Source of the DNA: Aquilutibacter rugosus
GTDB lineage: Bacteria; Pseudomonadota; Gammaproteobacteria; Xanthomonadales; Xanthomonadaceae
Length of the DNA: 64,000 bases
NCBI RefSeq assembly: GCF_036541335.1
Contig: NZ_JAZHBO010000002.1
Location: 744,001-808,000, forward strand
Direction: 5' to 3'
Shown here: in pieces, positions 27,739 through 36,499 of the stretch
Layout: each line of letters opens with the position of its first letter
How positions within the stretch are numbered: the stretch's first letter is position 1
Notes under the pieces: generated by a model
Database searches by the model: none
What the model was told of the DNA's origin: nothing
Seen by the model: only the letters and a program-made list of their open reading frames with translations
Made by a program: the position numbers and the translations under genes

Positions 27739-28364
27739 GGCTGTACTTCTGGGCTTTGGCGTTGGGTGAACTCCTTAGTGTAGGTGACTCGGACCCATTG
27801 GTCCAAACCTAGCGCGAACAGGAGCAGCTGCAACCAGCCGACCAGGGCCGGGGACGTCAGGTTCAAGACGCCCGAGATCTGCAGACCGGCCAGTCCCACC
27901 AGCAGCGCCGCGATCACCGTCACGATCGGTTTTTTCAGGCCGAAGGCGGCTACCACTGCGGCGGCAGTCCCGGACAGCCACCACAACGCATATGCCAGTC
28001 CTGCCTTGGCATTGATCGGGTCCAGCGGGGTGTCCAGACGCAGCGGCCAAAGCGCCAGCGCCAGACTGCCGAGCGCCGACATCAGTATCAGCAGGGCCGC
28101 GATGCGCACCGGCGACTGCTGGGCCTTCCACCACCACCGGCCGGAGATGGCAGCGGTCAGGACGGCGGGCAACACCATCGTGCCGAGACGCCAGAGCCAT
28201 GCGGCGTCACTCCCATGCGCTGCGAGTGCGCCGGGACCGACATGCATCCATCCGCGCATGCCAAGCGCGATCAGCGCCAGCAACACGACCAGGCTCAGCA
28301 CGGCGAATTGCAGGCGGGCCAGAAACGGCGGCCAATGCTTGAGTTTGTAAGCCGATGTCACCAT
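27735..28364 (-). CDS. Six-helix membrane protein of unknown function, coupled to leuS
   Basis: A 209-residue integral membrane protein that I do not recognise. Six hydrophobic segments are visible: FAVLSLVVLLALIALG, LGTMVLPAVLTAAISG, IAALLILMSALGSLALALW, GLAYALWWLSGTAAAVVAAF, IVTVIAALLVGLAGLQISG and LVGWLQLLLFALGL. There are no obvious catalytic motifs. It starts at ATG 28364 and its stop overlaps the leuS start by four bases (ATGA), so leuS translation is probably coupled to it. It is divergent from the thioredoxin gene with a 34-base gap. Confidence 0.8.
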   Translation of the reverse strand: MVTSAYKLKHWPPFLARLQFAVLSLVVLLALIALGMRGWMHVGPGALAAHGSDAAWLWRLGTMVLPAVLTAAISGRWWWKAQQSPVRIAALLILMSALGSLALALWPLRLDTPLDPINAKAGLAYALWWLSGTAAAVVAAFGLKKPIVTVIAALLVGLAGLQISGVLNLTSPALVGWLQLLLFALGLDQWVRVTYTKEFTQRQSPEVQP

Positions 28365-28398
28365 CTACAATGCAACTAGATTATTTCGGAGCCCCATC

Positions 28399-29259
28399 AT
28401 GGCACCAAACACCCATGTATTCGACGTCACCGAGGCCGCCTTCGAGACCGAAGTGCTGCAAGCCTCGCTGCAGACGCCGATCCTGCTGGATTTCTGGGCG
28501 GAATGGTGTGGCCCCTGCAAGACCCTGGGCCCTGCACTGGAGCAACTGGCTGCGGAGTTCAACGGTGCGTTCCGTCTCGCCAAAGTCGATGTCGAGGCCA
28601 ACCAGCAACTTGCTGCCATGTTCGGTATTCAATCGATTCCGACTGTTGTGCTGGTAAAAGATGGCCAACTCGCCGACGGCTTTGCGGGCGCCCTGCCCCC
28701 GGCGCAAGTGCGTCAGTTTCTGGCCAAGCACGGCATTGAACCCACAGTGCCTGCGGACGAACCCGAACCGGCAACCGACTCGGAACCTGCTGCCGATCCG
28801 CAGGAGGTGCTGACCGCCGCACGTGAGGCCGTTACTGCCGAGCCGGCCAACGATGAGCGCAAGTTGGATCTGGCCATCGCCCTGCTGATGACCGGCGATG
28901 CCGAAGAGGCCCGTCCGCTACTGACGCATTTGCCGGCCAATCTCGCTACGGATGCGCGAGCACAGCGCGCGCAATCCCATCTCGAACTGCTCGACAGCCT
29001 GCCCGCCGACCGCTCCGTTGCTGAACTGTTGAATGCCGCAGCAAACGGGGAGCCACAGGATCTGCATGCGGCCGCAGTCGCCCAACTCCTGCACGGCGAA
29101 CCCGAAACCGGTCTGGAGCTGCTCATCGATTTGCTGCGTACCCATCGCAGCTATCAGGATGACCTGGCCCGCCGCACGCTAATCAATGCCTTCCGCATCC
29201 TGCCCGATACCGAGCTCGTTGCGCGCTATCGTCGCAAGATGTCGTCGCTGCTGTTCTAA
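28399..29259 (+). CDS. cnoX: CnoX-like thioredoxin with C-terminal TPR region
   Basis: The first 110 residues are a thioredoxin domain with an intact redox site (WAEWCGPCKTL, about residues 33-43) and the cis-proline in QSIPTVVLVKDG. A proline/glutamate linker (EPEPATDSEPAADP) is followed by a helical TPR-like region (about residues 140-286). The layout matches CnoX/YbbN, which protects proteins from chlorine stress and passes them to chaperonins. E. coli CnoX has lost one active-site Cys, whereas this protein keeps both. GGAG upstream supports ATG 28399. DUF502 follows 15 bases later. Confidence 0.88.
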   Translation: MAPNTHVFDVTEAAFETEVLQASLQTPILLDFWAEWCGPCKTLGPALEQLAAEFNGAFRLAKVDVEANQQLAAMFGIQSIPTVVLVKDGQLADGFAGALPPAQVRQFLAKHGIEPTVPADEPEPATDSEPAADPQEVLTAAREAVTAEPANDERKLDLAIALLMTGDAEEARPLLTHLPANLATDARAQRAQSHLELLDSLPADRSVAELLNAAANGEPQDLHAAAVAQLLHGEPETGLELLIDLLRTHRSYQDDLARRTLINAFRILPDTELVARYRRKMSSLLF

Positions 29260-29274
29260 ACCGGAGCACCCCTC

Positions 29275-29970
29275 GTGGCCGATCCAAAACCCCGTTCACT
29301 GCAGTCGCTGTTTGTAGCCGGCGTACTGACCCTGCTGCCGCTGTGGCTGACATGGGTCATGCTGAGCTTTGTGTTCAAGCTGCTGTCGCGAGTCAGTAGC
29401 CCCATCGTTGGACCGGCACTGCAGACACTTGCGGGCGGTGATCCTTCACTGCAATGGATGACTCAGCCATGGGTGATGTCGGCCGTCGCCCTGATCGCAA
29501 CCGTCGGCTTCATTCTGTTTACCGGCTGGATGGCACGACGCATGATCGGCCAAACCCTGTTGCGCTATTTCGAAGGCCTGATCCGCCGAATCCCCTTGGC
29601 CAACACGGTATACGGCAGCGTGCGTCAGCTGCTCAATATCCTGCAGACGAAACCCGACGGTACGCAACGTGTGGTGCTGATTGATTTTCCGAATCGCGAC
29701 ATGAAAACGCTGGGCATGGTCACACGCGTCATGCGCGAGCGCGACACCGGCCGCGAACTGGCTGCCGTCTACGTTCCCACGACGCCCAACCCGACTTCGG
29801 GCTATCTGGAAATCGTGCCCGTTGAATATCTGACACCGACCGACTGGACTGTGGATCAGGCGATGAGCTTTATCATCTCCGGCGGCGCTGTATCGCCCGA
29901 AGAAATCCCGTTTAGTTCGCCGTATGAACAGAGCCAACGCCAACCGGGATCGCCGGAAGTCGACTTTTAA
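29275..29970 (+). CDS. DUF502 family membrane protein
   Basis: A 231-residue DUF502 protein with two transmembrane helices near the N-terminus (LFVAGVLTLLPLWLTWVML and VMSAVALIATVGFILFTGWM). A soluble domain follows with the family motifs RIPLANTVYGSVRQLLN, VVLIDFPNRDMKTLGMVT and VYVPTTPNPTSGYLEIVP. Function is unknown. It starts at GTG 29275 and is probably cotranscribed with the thioredoxin gene. Its stop codon overlaps the stop of the convergent nuclease gene by four bases. Confidence 0.9.
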   Translation: MADPKPRSLQSLFVAGVLTLLPLWLTWVMLSFVFKLLSRVSSPIVGPALQTLAGGDPSLQWMTQPWVMSAVALIATVGFILFTGWMARRMIGQTLLRYFEGLIRRIPLANTVYGSVRQLLNILQTKPDGTQRVVLIDFPNRDMKTLGMVTRVMRERDTGRELAAVYVPTTPNPTSGYLEIVPVEYLTPTDWTVDQAMSFIISGGAVSPEEIPFSSPYEQSQRQPGSPEVDF

Positions 29971-31343
29971 ACCGTGCGCGTCTCGCCCGGCATCGCCAGA
30001 TCCACATCGGCGCCGTACAGTTCGGCGAGTTTTGCGGCCATCGCCTCGCGGGCTTTGTCTTCGCCATGAACTAGCACTACCGGCGGGCGATTTTTGATTT
30101 CGCCGTACCAGTCGGTCAGGCCTTTCTGATCGGCATGCGCCGAGAGTCCGCCCAAAGTATGCACGGTCGCTTTCACCGGAACGTCGCGTCCGTGAATCCG
30201 CACCGTCTTGGCGCCATCAACCAAGCGCCGTCCGAGCGTACCGTAACCCTGATAGCCCACGATGCACACCTGCGTCGTCGGATTCGGTAAATGATGACGC
30301 AGATGATGCAGTACGCGACCGGCATTGGCCATGCCGCTACCGGCGATGATGATGGCAGGGCCGCGCACCTCGTTGATCGCCTGTGAATCTTCGACCGATT
30401 CGCTAAGCGTCAGGTTGGGCATGCTGAAAGGATTGGGCTTCTTCTGCCAGACTTCGCGCGCGTGCTCATCGAACAGATCCTTGTTGCGCTCGTAGACATC
30501 AATCACTTTGATGGCCATCGGACTGTCGATAAAAATGCGGAACATTCGCAGGTTCCACTCCTCGTAGTATTGCGCCATCCAGTACAGCAACTCCTGCGTG
30601 CGTCCCACTGCAAACGCAGGAATGATGACTTTGCCGCCGGTGCGAGCCGCGGTGTCCAGAATCTCGCCCATTTCGCTGATCGTCATGGCCTTGTCGCGAT
30701 GAAGTCGGTCACCGTAGGTGGATTCGAGCAGCACCAGATCGGCGCTCGTTGGCGGGGCCGGATCCCGCAGGATGGGTGTGTTGCGCGGACCGAGATCGCC
30801 CGAGAACAGCAGCGTCTTGCCACCGTGGCGTAGCTCAATACTGCAGGCACCCAGGATGTGGCCCGCCTCATGCAGATGCATAACCACTCCCTCGCCCAGA
30901 TCGATGTCGGTCTGATCCTCGCAAGCTTGGATCAAGGACAGACATTGCTCGACATCGCGGCGGGTATACAGCGGTTCCATCGGCTGTTGACCACTGCGCA
31001 AACGCCGATTGAAGCGCTCCGCATCGCCCTCCTGAATACCGGCAGCATCCAGCAGCATGATCGGCATCAGATCGGCGGTGGCCCGTTGCGCATAGATCGG
31101 ACCGCGATAACCCCGCTTGACCAGCAGCGGCAACCGACCGATGTGATCGATATGCGCATGCGAGATCAGCACCGCATCCATTGATTCGGGATCGAAATCA
31201 AACGGCAGCAGGTTGCGGCGCTCGGCATTCGCATCACCCTGGATCATGCCGCAATCGAGCAGAAACCGTCGTCCGCCCGCCTCGACGATGTGCAATGACC
31301 CCGTGACGTCGCCGCCCGCACCACCGCTGAATTGTATTTGCAT
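29967..31343 (-). CDS. Beta-CASP metallo-beta-lactamase-fold RNA-processing nuclease
   Basis: A 458-residue MBL-fold protein with the zinc motif SHAHIDHIGRLP (HxHxDH), HEAGHILGACSIEL and FSGDLGPRNTPIL. The beta-CASP insertion (YERNKDLFDEHAREVWQ) and the C-terminal GGLSAHADQKGLTDW motif place it with CPSF73-like RNases. The likely role is RNA end processing; the substrate cannot be read from sequence. ATG 31343 is chosen because it begins the first beta strand (MQIQFSGGAGGDVTGS). It is divergent from the first M13 peptidase. Confidence 0.9.
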   Translation of the reverse strand: MQIQFSGGAGGDVTGSLHIVEAGGRRFLLDCGMIQGDANAERRNLLPFDFDPESMDAVLISHAHIDHIGRLPLLVKRGYRGPIYAQRATADLMPIMLLDAAGIQEGDAERFNRRLRSGQQPMEPLYTRRDVEQCLSLIQACEDQTDIDLGEGVVMHLHEAGHILGACSIELRHGGKTLLFSGDLGPRNTPILRDPAPPTSADLVLLESTYGDRLHRDKAMTISEMGEILDTAARTGGKVIIPAFAVGRTQELLYWMAQYYEEWNLRMFRIFIDSPMAIKVIDVYERNKDLFDEHAREVWQKKPNPFSMPNLTLSESVEDSQAINEVRGPAIIIAGSGMANAGRVLHHLRHHLPNPTTQVCIVGYQGYGTLGRRLVDGAKTVRIHGRDVPVKATVHTLGGLSAHADQKGLTDWYGEIKNRPPVVLVHGEDKAREAMAAKLAELYGADVDLAMPGETRTV

Positions 31344-31407
31344 GATTTTTAGCTTCCGCCGTCGAACTGACCTCCATCTTAGAGCCCCACCCATGACTTT
31401 TGGAACA

Positions 31408-31434
31408 TTACAGTCCCCCCGGTCGCTCTATACT
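31408..31434 (+). promoter_or_regulatory. Candidate promoter of the first M13 peptidase gene
   Basis: TATACT at 31429-31434 is a five-of-six match to the -10 consensus, about 50 bases before the start codon. A weak -35-like TTACAG lies at 31408-31413 with 15-base spacing. This is a pattern match only; GGAG precedes the ATG at 31483. Confidence 0.35.
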
Positions 31435-31482
31435 CGAACGTACGCGGCCCGTATTCCGGGCCATTCATCATTTGGAGTTTCT

Positions 31483-33579
31483 ATGCAATTCCCCAAGACC
31501 TTGTCATTGGCACTGGCAGTTTCCGCTGCGCTGGCCGGATGCAACGGCAGCGTCGCCAACGGCGAAGCAAACTCCGGTTCCGGCGGTTCCGCCAGCACCG
31601 GCAAGTACACCATCGATCAGTCCAAGCTCCCGCCGATGAACTCGTTCAAGGTCGACGACCTGGACACGACCAAGAACGCGTGCGAAGACTTTGCCGGTTA
31701 CGCTAACTCCAAGTTCCTGGCCGCTAACCCGGTCCCGGGCGATCGCACCTCCTGGGGTGCCTTCGAAATGCTCGATGAGCGCTCACAGGCAATTCAGAAG
31801 CAACTGGCCGAGCAGGCAGCCGCCAACAAGAGCGCTGCCGGCGTCGACAAGATTGTTGGCGATCTGTACGCCACCGGTATGGACCAAGCTGCAATCAATG
31901 CGGCAGGCTTCACCCCGATCAAGGCCGACCTGGATGCCATCAGCGCACTGAACTCCAAGGAAGCAATCGTCAGTTACCTGCGCAGCGCCGCTCGCAAGGG
32001 TGATAACTTCCTGTTCGGCTTCGGTCCTGAAGCGGACTTTAAGGATCCGGGCAATAACATCGCCTACGCCAGTCAAGGTGGCCTGGGCCTGCCTGACAAA
32101 ACCTACTACACCGATGCCAAAAAGAAGGACAAGCTCGAAGCCTATCGCGCTCACGTTGCGAATGTCCTGAAGCTGATTGGCGTGCCCGCCGCTGACGCTG
32201 CCAAGCAAGCCGACGAAGTGATCACGTTTGAAACCCGCTTGGCTAAGGCTTCGTTCTCGTCCGAAGAACTCTCGCGCGACACCGAGCTGTACTACAACCC
32301 GGTCGACCTGGCTGCAGCGGACAAGCTGACGCCAAACTTCAGCTGGTCGGAATGGTTCAAGTCGCAAGGTGTTGCCGCACCGGCCAAGTTCTCGCTGGCC
32401 ATGCCCAAGTTCCATCAGGAAGTGAGCGCCATGCTCGCCGACGTGCCGGCCACTACCTGGCAGTCGTATCTCAAGTACCACACTGCCGATTCCGCCTCTC
32501 CGTATCTGTCCGATGCCTTCGTGCAGGAAAACTTCAACTTCTACAGCAAGACCCTGCGCGGTCAGGCTGAAATGAAGGAACGTTCCAAGCGCGTTCTCGA
32601 CTCCATCGAAAACGGTGCGGGTGAAGCCTTCGGCCAGATGTACGTTGGCGTGGCCTTCTCACCCGAATCCAAGGCCCGCATGGAGGCTCTGGTCAAGAAC
32701 CTCGGCACGGCACTCAAGGCTCGCATCGAGAAACTCGAATGGATGAGCCCGGAAACCAAGGCCAAGGCCATCGAAAAATGGTCCTCGTTCACGCCCAAGA
32801 TCGGTTACCCCGACAAGTGGCGTTCGTGGGAGGGTCTGAAGACCGGTCGCGACGGCTATTACAACAATCTGCAAGCGGTGCAGCAGTTCAACTACAACTG
32901 GGCACTGGACAAGATCGGCAAGCCGGTTGATCGTTCCGAATGGGGCATGCCGCCGCAAATGGTCAATGCCTACTACAACCCGCTGATGAACGAAATCGTG
33001 TTCCCGGCTGCCATCCTGCAACCGCCGTTCTTTGATCCGAAGGCTGACGATGCCGCGAACTACGGTGGTATCGGTGCCGTCATCGGTCACGAAATGATCC
33101 ACGGCTATGACGATCAGGGCTCGCGCTTTGATGCAACCGGTAAATTCAGCAACTGGTGGACCGATCAGGACGCCAAGCAGTTTGCCTCGCGTACGGACAA
33201 ACTGGTCAAGCAGTTCGACAGTTATGAACTGCTGGGCGAACACGTCAACGGCAAGCTGACCCTAGGTGAAAACATCGCCGACCTCGGCGGTCTGTCCACT
33301 GCTTACGATGCAATGAAAGCCGCAACCGCCGGCAAGCCCGATCCGATGATCGGTGGTCTCACCAACGATCAGCGCTTCTTCCTGAACTGGGCCACCGTGT
33401 GGCGCCGTGCCATGAAGGATGAGGAAGCCAAGGTTCGTCTGACCACTGACCCGCATGCCCCGGCCAACTTCCGAGCCATTGGTGCCCCTTCGAACCTGCC
33501 GACTTTTGCGGCCGCATTCCAGTGCAAGACCGGTCAGAAGATGGTGAACGGCGACGACACGAAAGTGAATATCTGGTAA
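31483..33579 (+). CDS. M13 family metallopeptidase, lipoprotein (PepO/neprilysin-like, active)
   Basis: A 698-residue M13 zinc endopeptidase exported as a lipoprotein: the signal ends in ALAGC (Cys about residue 21) followed by a Gly/Ser linker. The N-terminal M13 domain begins at CEDFAGYANSKFL. The catalytic domain has GHEMIH (HExxH, H536, E537, H540), the third zinc ligand in GENIAD (E596), and the substrate-binding NAYYNP (N495). The C-terminus ends in VNIW, the family style. All residues needed for activity are present. It is followed by a terminator and then by a catalytically broken paralogue. Tandem M13 genes are common in this bacterial group. Confidence 0.95.
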   Translation: MQFPKTLSLALAVSAALAGCNGSVANGEANSGSGGSASTGKYTIDQSKLPPMNSFKVDDLDTTKNACEDFAGYANSKFLAANPVPGDRTSWGAFEMLDERSQAIQKQLAEQAAANKSAAGVDKIVGDLYATGMDQAAINAAGFTPIKADLDAISALNSKEAIVSYLRSAARKGDNFLFGFGPEADFKDPGNNIAYASQGGLGLPDKTYYTDAKKKDKLEAYRAHVANVLKLIGVPAADAAKQADEVITFETRLAKASFSSEELSRDTELYYNPVDLAAADKLTPNFSWSEWFKSQGVAAPAKFSLAMPKFHQEVSAMLADVPATTWQSYLKYHTADSASPYLSDAFVQENFNFYSKTLRGQAEMKERSKRVLDSIENGAGEAFGQMYVGVAFSPESKARMEALVKNLGTALKARIEKLEWMSPETKAKAIEKWSSFTPKIGYPDKWRSWEGLKTGRDGYYNNLQAVQQFNYNWALDKIGKPVDRSEWGMPPQMVNAYYNPLMNEIVFPAAILQPPFFDPKADDAANYGGIGAVIGHEMIHGYDDQGSRFDATGKFSNWWTDQDAKQFASRTDKLVKQFDSYELLGEHVNGKLTLGENIADLGGLSTAYDAMKAATAGKPDPMIGGLTNDQRFFLNWATVWRRAMKDEEAKVRLTTDPHAPANFRAIGAPSNLPTFAAAFQCKTGQKMVNGDDTKVNIW

Positions 33580-33603
33580 TTAACGGATAGAACTTGTCTC
33601 ATG

Positions 33604-33640
33604 AACGGCTCGAACGCTGCGGTGTTCGGGCCGTTTTTTT
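33604..33640 (+). terminator. Intrinsic terminator after first M13 peptidase
   Basis: AACGGCTCGAAC pairs with GTTCGGGCCGTT (12 bp with one G-T pair, loop of eight) and is followed by a run of seven T. It separates the two M13 genes, so the second needs its own promoter. A TG-G-TATGCT extended -10-like sequence lies about 45 bases before the second gene's start. Confidence 0.88.
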
Positions 33641-33696
33641 ATGGGGCAATGGTATGCTGGGCGTTCTGTTCCCGCCGTACTGCGGAGTGTTACTGA

Positions 33697-35760
33697 ATGC
33701 GTTACCACTTGTCGAAAGTTGCCACCGGAATTGTATTGGGCCTGTCGCTTATCGCGACGAGCGCACCTTCTGCTCAAGCTGCCACCAAAAAGGCAACAAC
33801 CAAGAAATCGGCTACTGCCAAGAAATCGGGCGTTGCCAAGACATCCGCAAAGCCCGCAGCCGCTACGACCCCAACGGCATGCACCAATTTTTATCAGTAC
33901 ACCAATCAGCAGTGGTTTAAGGAGAACCCGCTTGGCACCGGCGTGAGTTCGTATTCGGCTTTGAATCTGCTGCGCCTGAATGCCGAGAGCCAGCAGGCGG
34001 CGTTGCTCAACTCATTCATGACGCAACCTCAAAACAACGTGCAGAAAATTCTCGGCGATTTCTGGGCCTCAGGTCTGGACGAAGCCAGTATCGAGGCCGA
34101 TGGCGCGAATCCGATTGCACCGCTGCTCAGCCGCGTCAACGGCATACGCAATGCGCGCGATGTCGCGCCCTCGGTAGCCGCCCTACATCAGATTGGCTTG
34201 CCGGTTCTGTTCAACTTTTCCGCAGACTTGGATCTCAAGGATCTCAATCGCAGCATCGGTTACTTTACACAAGGTGGCATCGGCCTTCCGGATTCGGCGA
34301 TCTACAGCAACCGCAGTACTGAGATCACCAAGCTGATGCAGGAGTATCGCGCCTACGTTAGCCGCATGCTGTTGCTGTCGGGCACCACGCAGGCCAACGT
34401 CAGCAAGGAACTGAGCTGGGTCATGGCAATTGAATCCGATATCGCTGCGCTGTCCAAAGCCAATGCCGATCTCGACATTCTGCAATCGCAGTACGCCACG
34501 GTCACGACCAAGGGACTTAACCGTCGTTATCCCCTGCTGCAGCTCGAGGATTTCCTTAAGGTGCAAGGCGTCAAGGACGATGTGGTATCGATTGCGGACG
34601 AGCAATACTTTGCAGGCGTCAACGGACTCGTCGGCAAGTATTCGGCCGAGCAATGGCGCAGCTACCTGCGCTGGCGCATAGCCGATTCCATGGCACCGTA
34701 TTTGTCCAGGACCTGGCGCGATGCAGCGTTTGATTTTCGCGGCCGAATTCTGCAGGGCCGCAGCAGTGCCGGTACTCGTGCACAGCAGGCGCTGGCCGCA
34801 GTGAACTCCGCTGCGGGTCCCATGTTGGGCCGTGAATATGCAGCACGCTTCATGAGCTCGCAGTCGCGCAGCAATGCCGAGCGCATTGCCGCCACGGTGC
34901 GTACTGCAATGGGGGATGCCATCGAACGCGACACCGGCTTGAGTGCCGCGGCCAAGACCGAGGCGCTGGCCAAGGTACGCCGGACTTCTATCGAGGTGGG
35001 CTATCCCAAGCGCGATCTCGACTACACCATTCAACCGATGGGTCGCGGGTCGTTTGGCAGCAACATTCTGATCGCCTCAACTTGGCAGCACGCGCAGGAA
35101 ATGAAGCGCATCGGTAAGGGCAATTCCGATCGCCGTTGGGATGTGCTGCCGCAGACTCCAAGCGTGGCTTACGAGCCCGAGCACAATCGTCTGATCATTA
35201 CCGCAGCTGCACTGCAGGCACCGATTTATTCTGAAACGGCCGTGCCCGCTCGCTGGTACGGCAGCCTTGGTGCCATGGTCGGTCACGAAATTTCCCGCGG
35301 CTTTGATCTCGACGGCCGGATGATCAATTCCGACGGCCGCATCGGCAACTGGTGGTCGCAGCAGGATCTCGATCGTTACGAAAGCACTGCTCGCGCCCTG
35401 TCGTCGCAGTATCAGGGCAAGCCGTACATGGCCAATCCGGCGGCACGCGTCGACGGCTCGCAGGTGCTCAATGTCGCGATGGCCGACCAGACCGGCGTGC
35501 AGCTCGCTCGTGATGCCTTCGTTAAGGCCTATCCGGGTGCAGACATGAAGCCATTTTTCGAAGGCTGGGCCGGCGTGTGGGCACAGCAACTGTCACCGGC
35601 CGTGGCGGCGGCCGATGCACGGGAAAGCGCGTTTGCGCCGGGCGAATGGCGTACCAATATTCCGCTCAGCAGTCTGCCCGAATTTGCCGCCACGTATTCG
35701 TGCCCGGCAACGGCTCCGATGGTGGTGGCGCCGGCAGCGCAAGTTCGAGTGTGGCGCTGA
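33697..35760 (+). CDS. M13 family paralogue with destroyed zinc site (probable pseudopeptidase)
   Basis: A 687-residue exported protein of the M13 fold. A signal peptide (GIVLGLSLIATSAPSAQA) is followed by a Lys/Ala/Thr-rich segment of about 30 residues (KKATTKKSATAKK) and then the M13 domain (CTNFYQYTNQQWF). The catalytic positions are altered. The HExxH motif reads HEISR (H530, E531, R534), the GENxAD third-ligand motif reads NVAMAD (V593 in place of Glu), and the NAYY substrate motif reads VAYE (V490). The fold-keeping residues and length are preserved, so it is unlikely to be a decaying gene. A binding or regulatory role is inferred. It might partner the active enzyme upstream. Confidence 0.9.
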   Translation: MRYHLSKVATGIVLGLSLIATSAPSAQAATKKATTKKSATAKKSGVAKTSAKPAAATTPTACTNFYQYTNQQWFKENPLGTGVSSYSALNLLRLNAESQQAALLNSFMTQPQNNVQKILGDFWASGLDEASIEADGANPIAPLLSRVNGIRNARDVAPSVAALHQIGLPVLFNFSADLDLKDLNRSIGYFTQGGIGLPDSAIYSNRSTEITKLMQEYRAYVSRMLLLSGTTQANVSKELSWVMAIESDIAALSKANADLDILQSQYATVTTKGLNRRYPLLQLEDFLKVQGVKDDVVSIADEQYFAGVNGLVGKYSAEQWRSYLRWRIADSMAPYLSRTWRDAAFDFRGRILQGRSSAGTRAQQALAAVNSAAGPMLGREYAARFMSSQSRSNAERIAATVRTAMGDAIERDTGLSAAAKTEALAKVRRTSIEVGYPKRDLDYTIQPMGRGSFGSNILIASTWQHAQEMKRIGKGNSDRRWDVLPQTPSVAYEPEHNRLIITAAALQAPIYSETAVPARWYGSLGAMVGHEISRGFDLDGRMINSDGRIGNWWSQQDLDRYESTARALSSQYQGKPYMANPAARVDGSQVLNVAMADQTGVQLARDAFVKAYPGADMKPFFEGWAGVWAQQLSPAVAAADARESAFAPGEWRTNIPLSSLPEFAATYSCPATAPMVVAPAAQVRVWR

Positions 35761-35791
35761 TTCGCTAAGCCTACTTTGCTTGCAAAACAAT

Positions 35792-35819
35792 ACGCCCGGC
35801 AAATGCCGGGCGTTTTTTC
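35792..35819. terminator. Intrinsic terminator after second M13 gene
   Basis: ACGCCCGGC and GCCGGGCGT form a perfect nine-base stem with loop AAAT, followed by six T. It sits between the M13 paralogue and the convergent rhomboid gene, whose stop codon is directly adjacent at 35819. Confidence 0.9.
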
Positions 35820-36448
35820 TAGCGCGCGAGCGGATTGGGCCGCAGCCAGTAGCGATTAAGCAGGAACCCGGTCAGCAAACCACCTAAATGGGCGAAGTGC
35901 GCAATGCCGGGCAACCATCCCATCACACCGAACAAAGTCTCCGCAAGACCGATCAGGATGACCAGTGTGCGCGCCTTCATGGGAATCGGAGGAATTAGCA
36001 GCATCACACGCCGCTCCGGAAAATGCATACCGTAGCCGATCAGCAACCCAAACAGGGCACCGGATGCACCGACCACCGCAGCCACCTGGCCGTCGGCCTG
36101 CTGCAGGACGTATTCGCTTGCAATCAGCTGCACGATCGCGGCGCCGAGCGCGCAGGCAATGTAATAGCGCCAGTACCGTTTGGTGCCCCAGTAATGTTCC
36201 AGCGCCGATCCGAACATCACCAGCACCAGCATGTTCATGACCAGATGCCCCAGTCCACCGTGCGCAAACGCGTAGGTCAGCGGTTGCCATGGGCGTAGGC
36301 GATACGCATCGGGCAACTGATGCGTCATATCCAGCGGATGCAGAGCTAGGAGCTCCGTCAGGTCATACGGCAACAGCCATTGCGCTACGGCAACGACTAC
36401 GCAAATGATCAGCACCAGACGAGTAAAAGGCGGCATATTTTTAAACAT
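35819..36448 (-). CDS. Rhomboid family intramembrane serine protease
   Basis: A 209-residue polytopic protein of the rhomboid type. The catalytic serine is in VGASGALFG (GxSG), the catalytic His in GIAHFAHLGG, and the oxyanion helper motif is HLVMNMLVLVMFG (HxxxN). Six hydrophobic segments are visible, starting with LVLIICVVVAVAQWLL. Rhomboids cleave transmembrane substrates inside the membrane; the substrate here is unknown. It is monocistronic, converging on the M13 paralogue. Confidence 0.92.
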   Translation of the reverse strand: MFKNMPPFTRLVLIICVVVAVAQWLLPYDLTELLALHPLDMTHQLPDAYRLRPWQPLTYAFAHGGLGHLVMNMLVLVMFGSALEHYWGTKRYWRYYIACALGAAIVQLIASEYVLQQADGQVAAVVGASGALFGLLIGYGMHFPERRVMLLIPPIPMKARTLVILIGLAETLFGVMGWLPGIAHFAHLGGLLTGFLLNRYWLRPNPLAR

Positions 36449-36499
36449 TCGCCGATTGTAACGATCCTGACGTGAGCGCGCTGCATTGTCGCTGAGTGC

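Noticed and set aside
31213..31482. N-terminal extension of the first M13 peptidase
   Set aside because: It would overlap the divergent nuclease gene and bury the lipoprotein signal inside the protein; the ATG at 31483 has a ribosome site.
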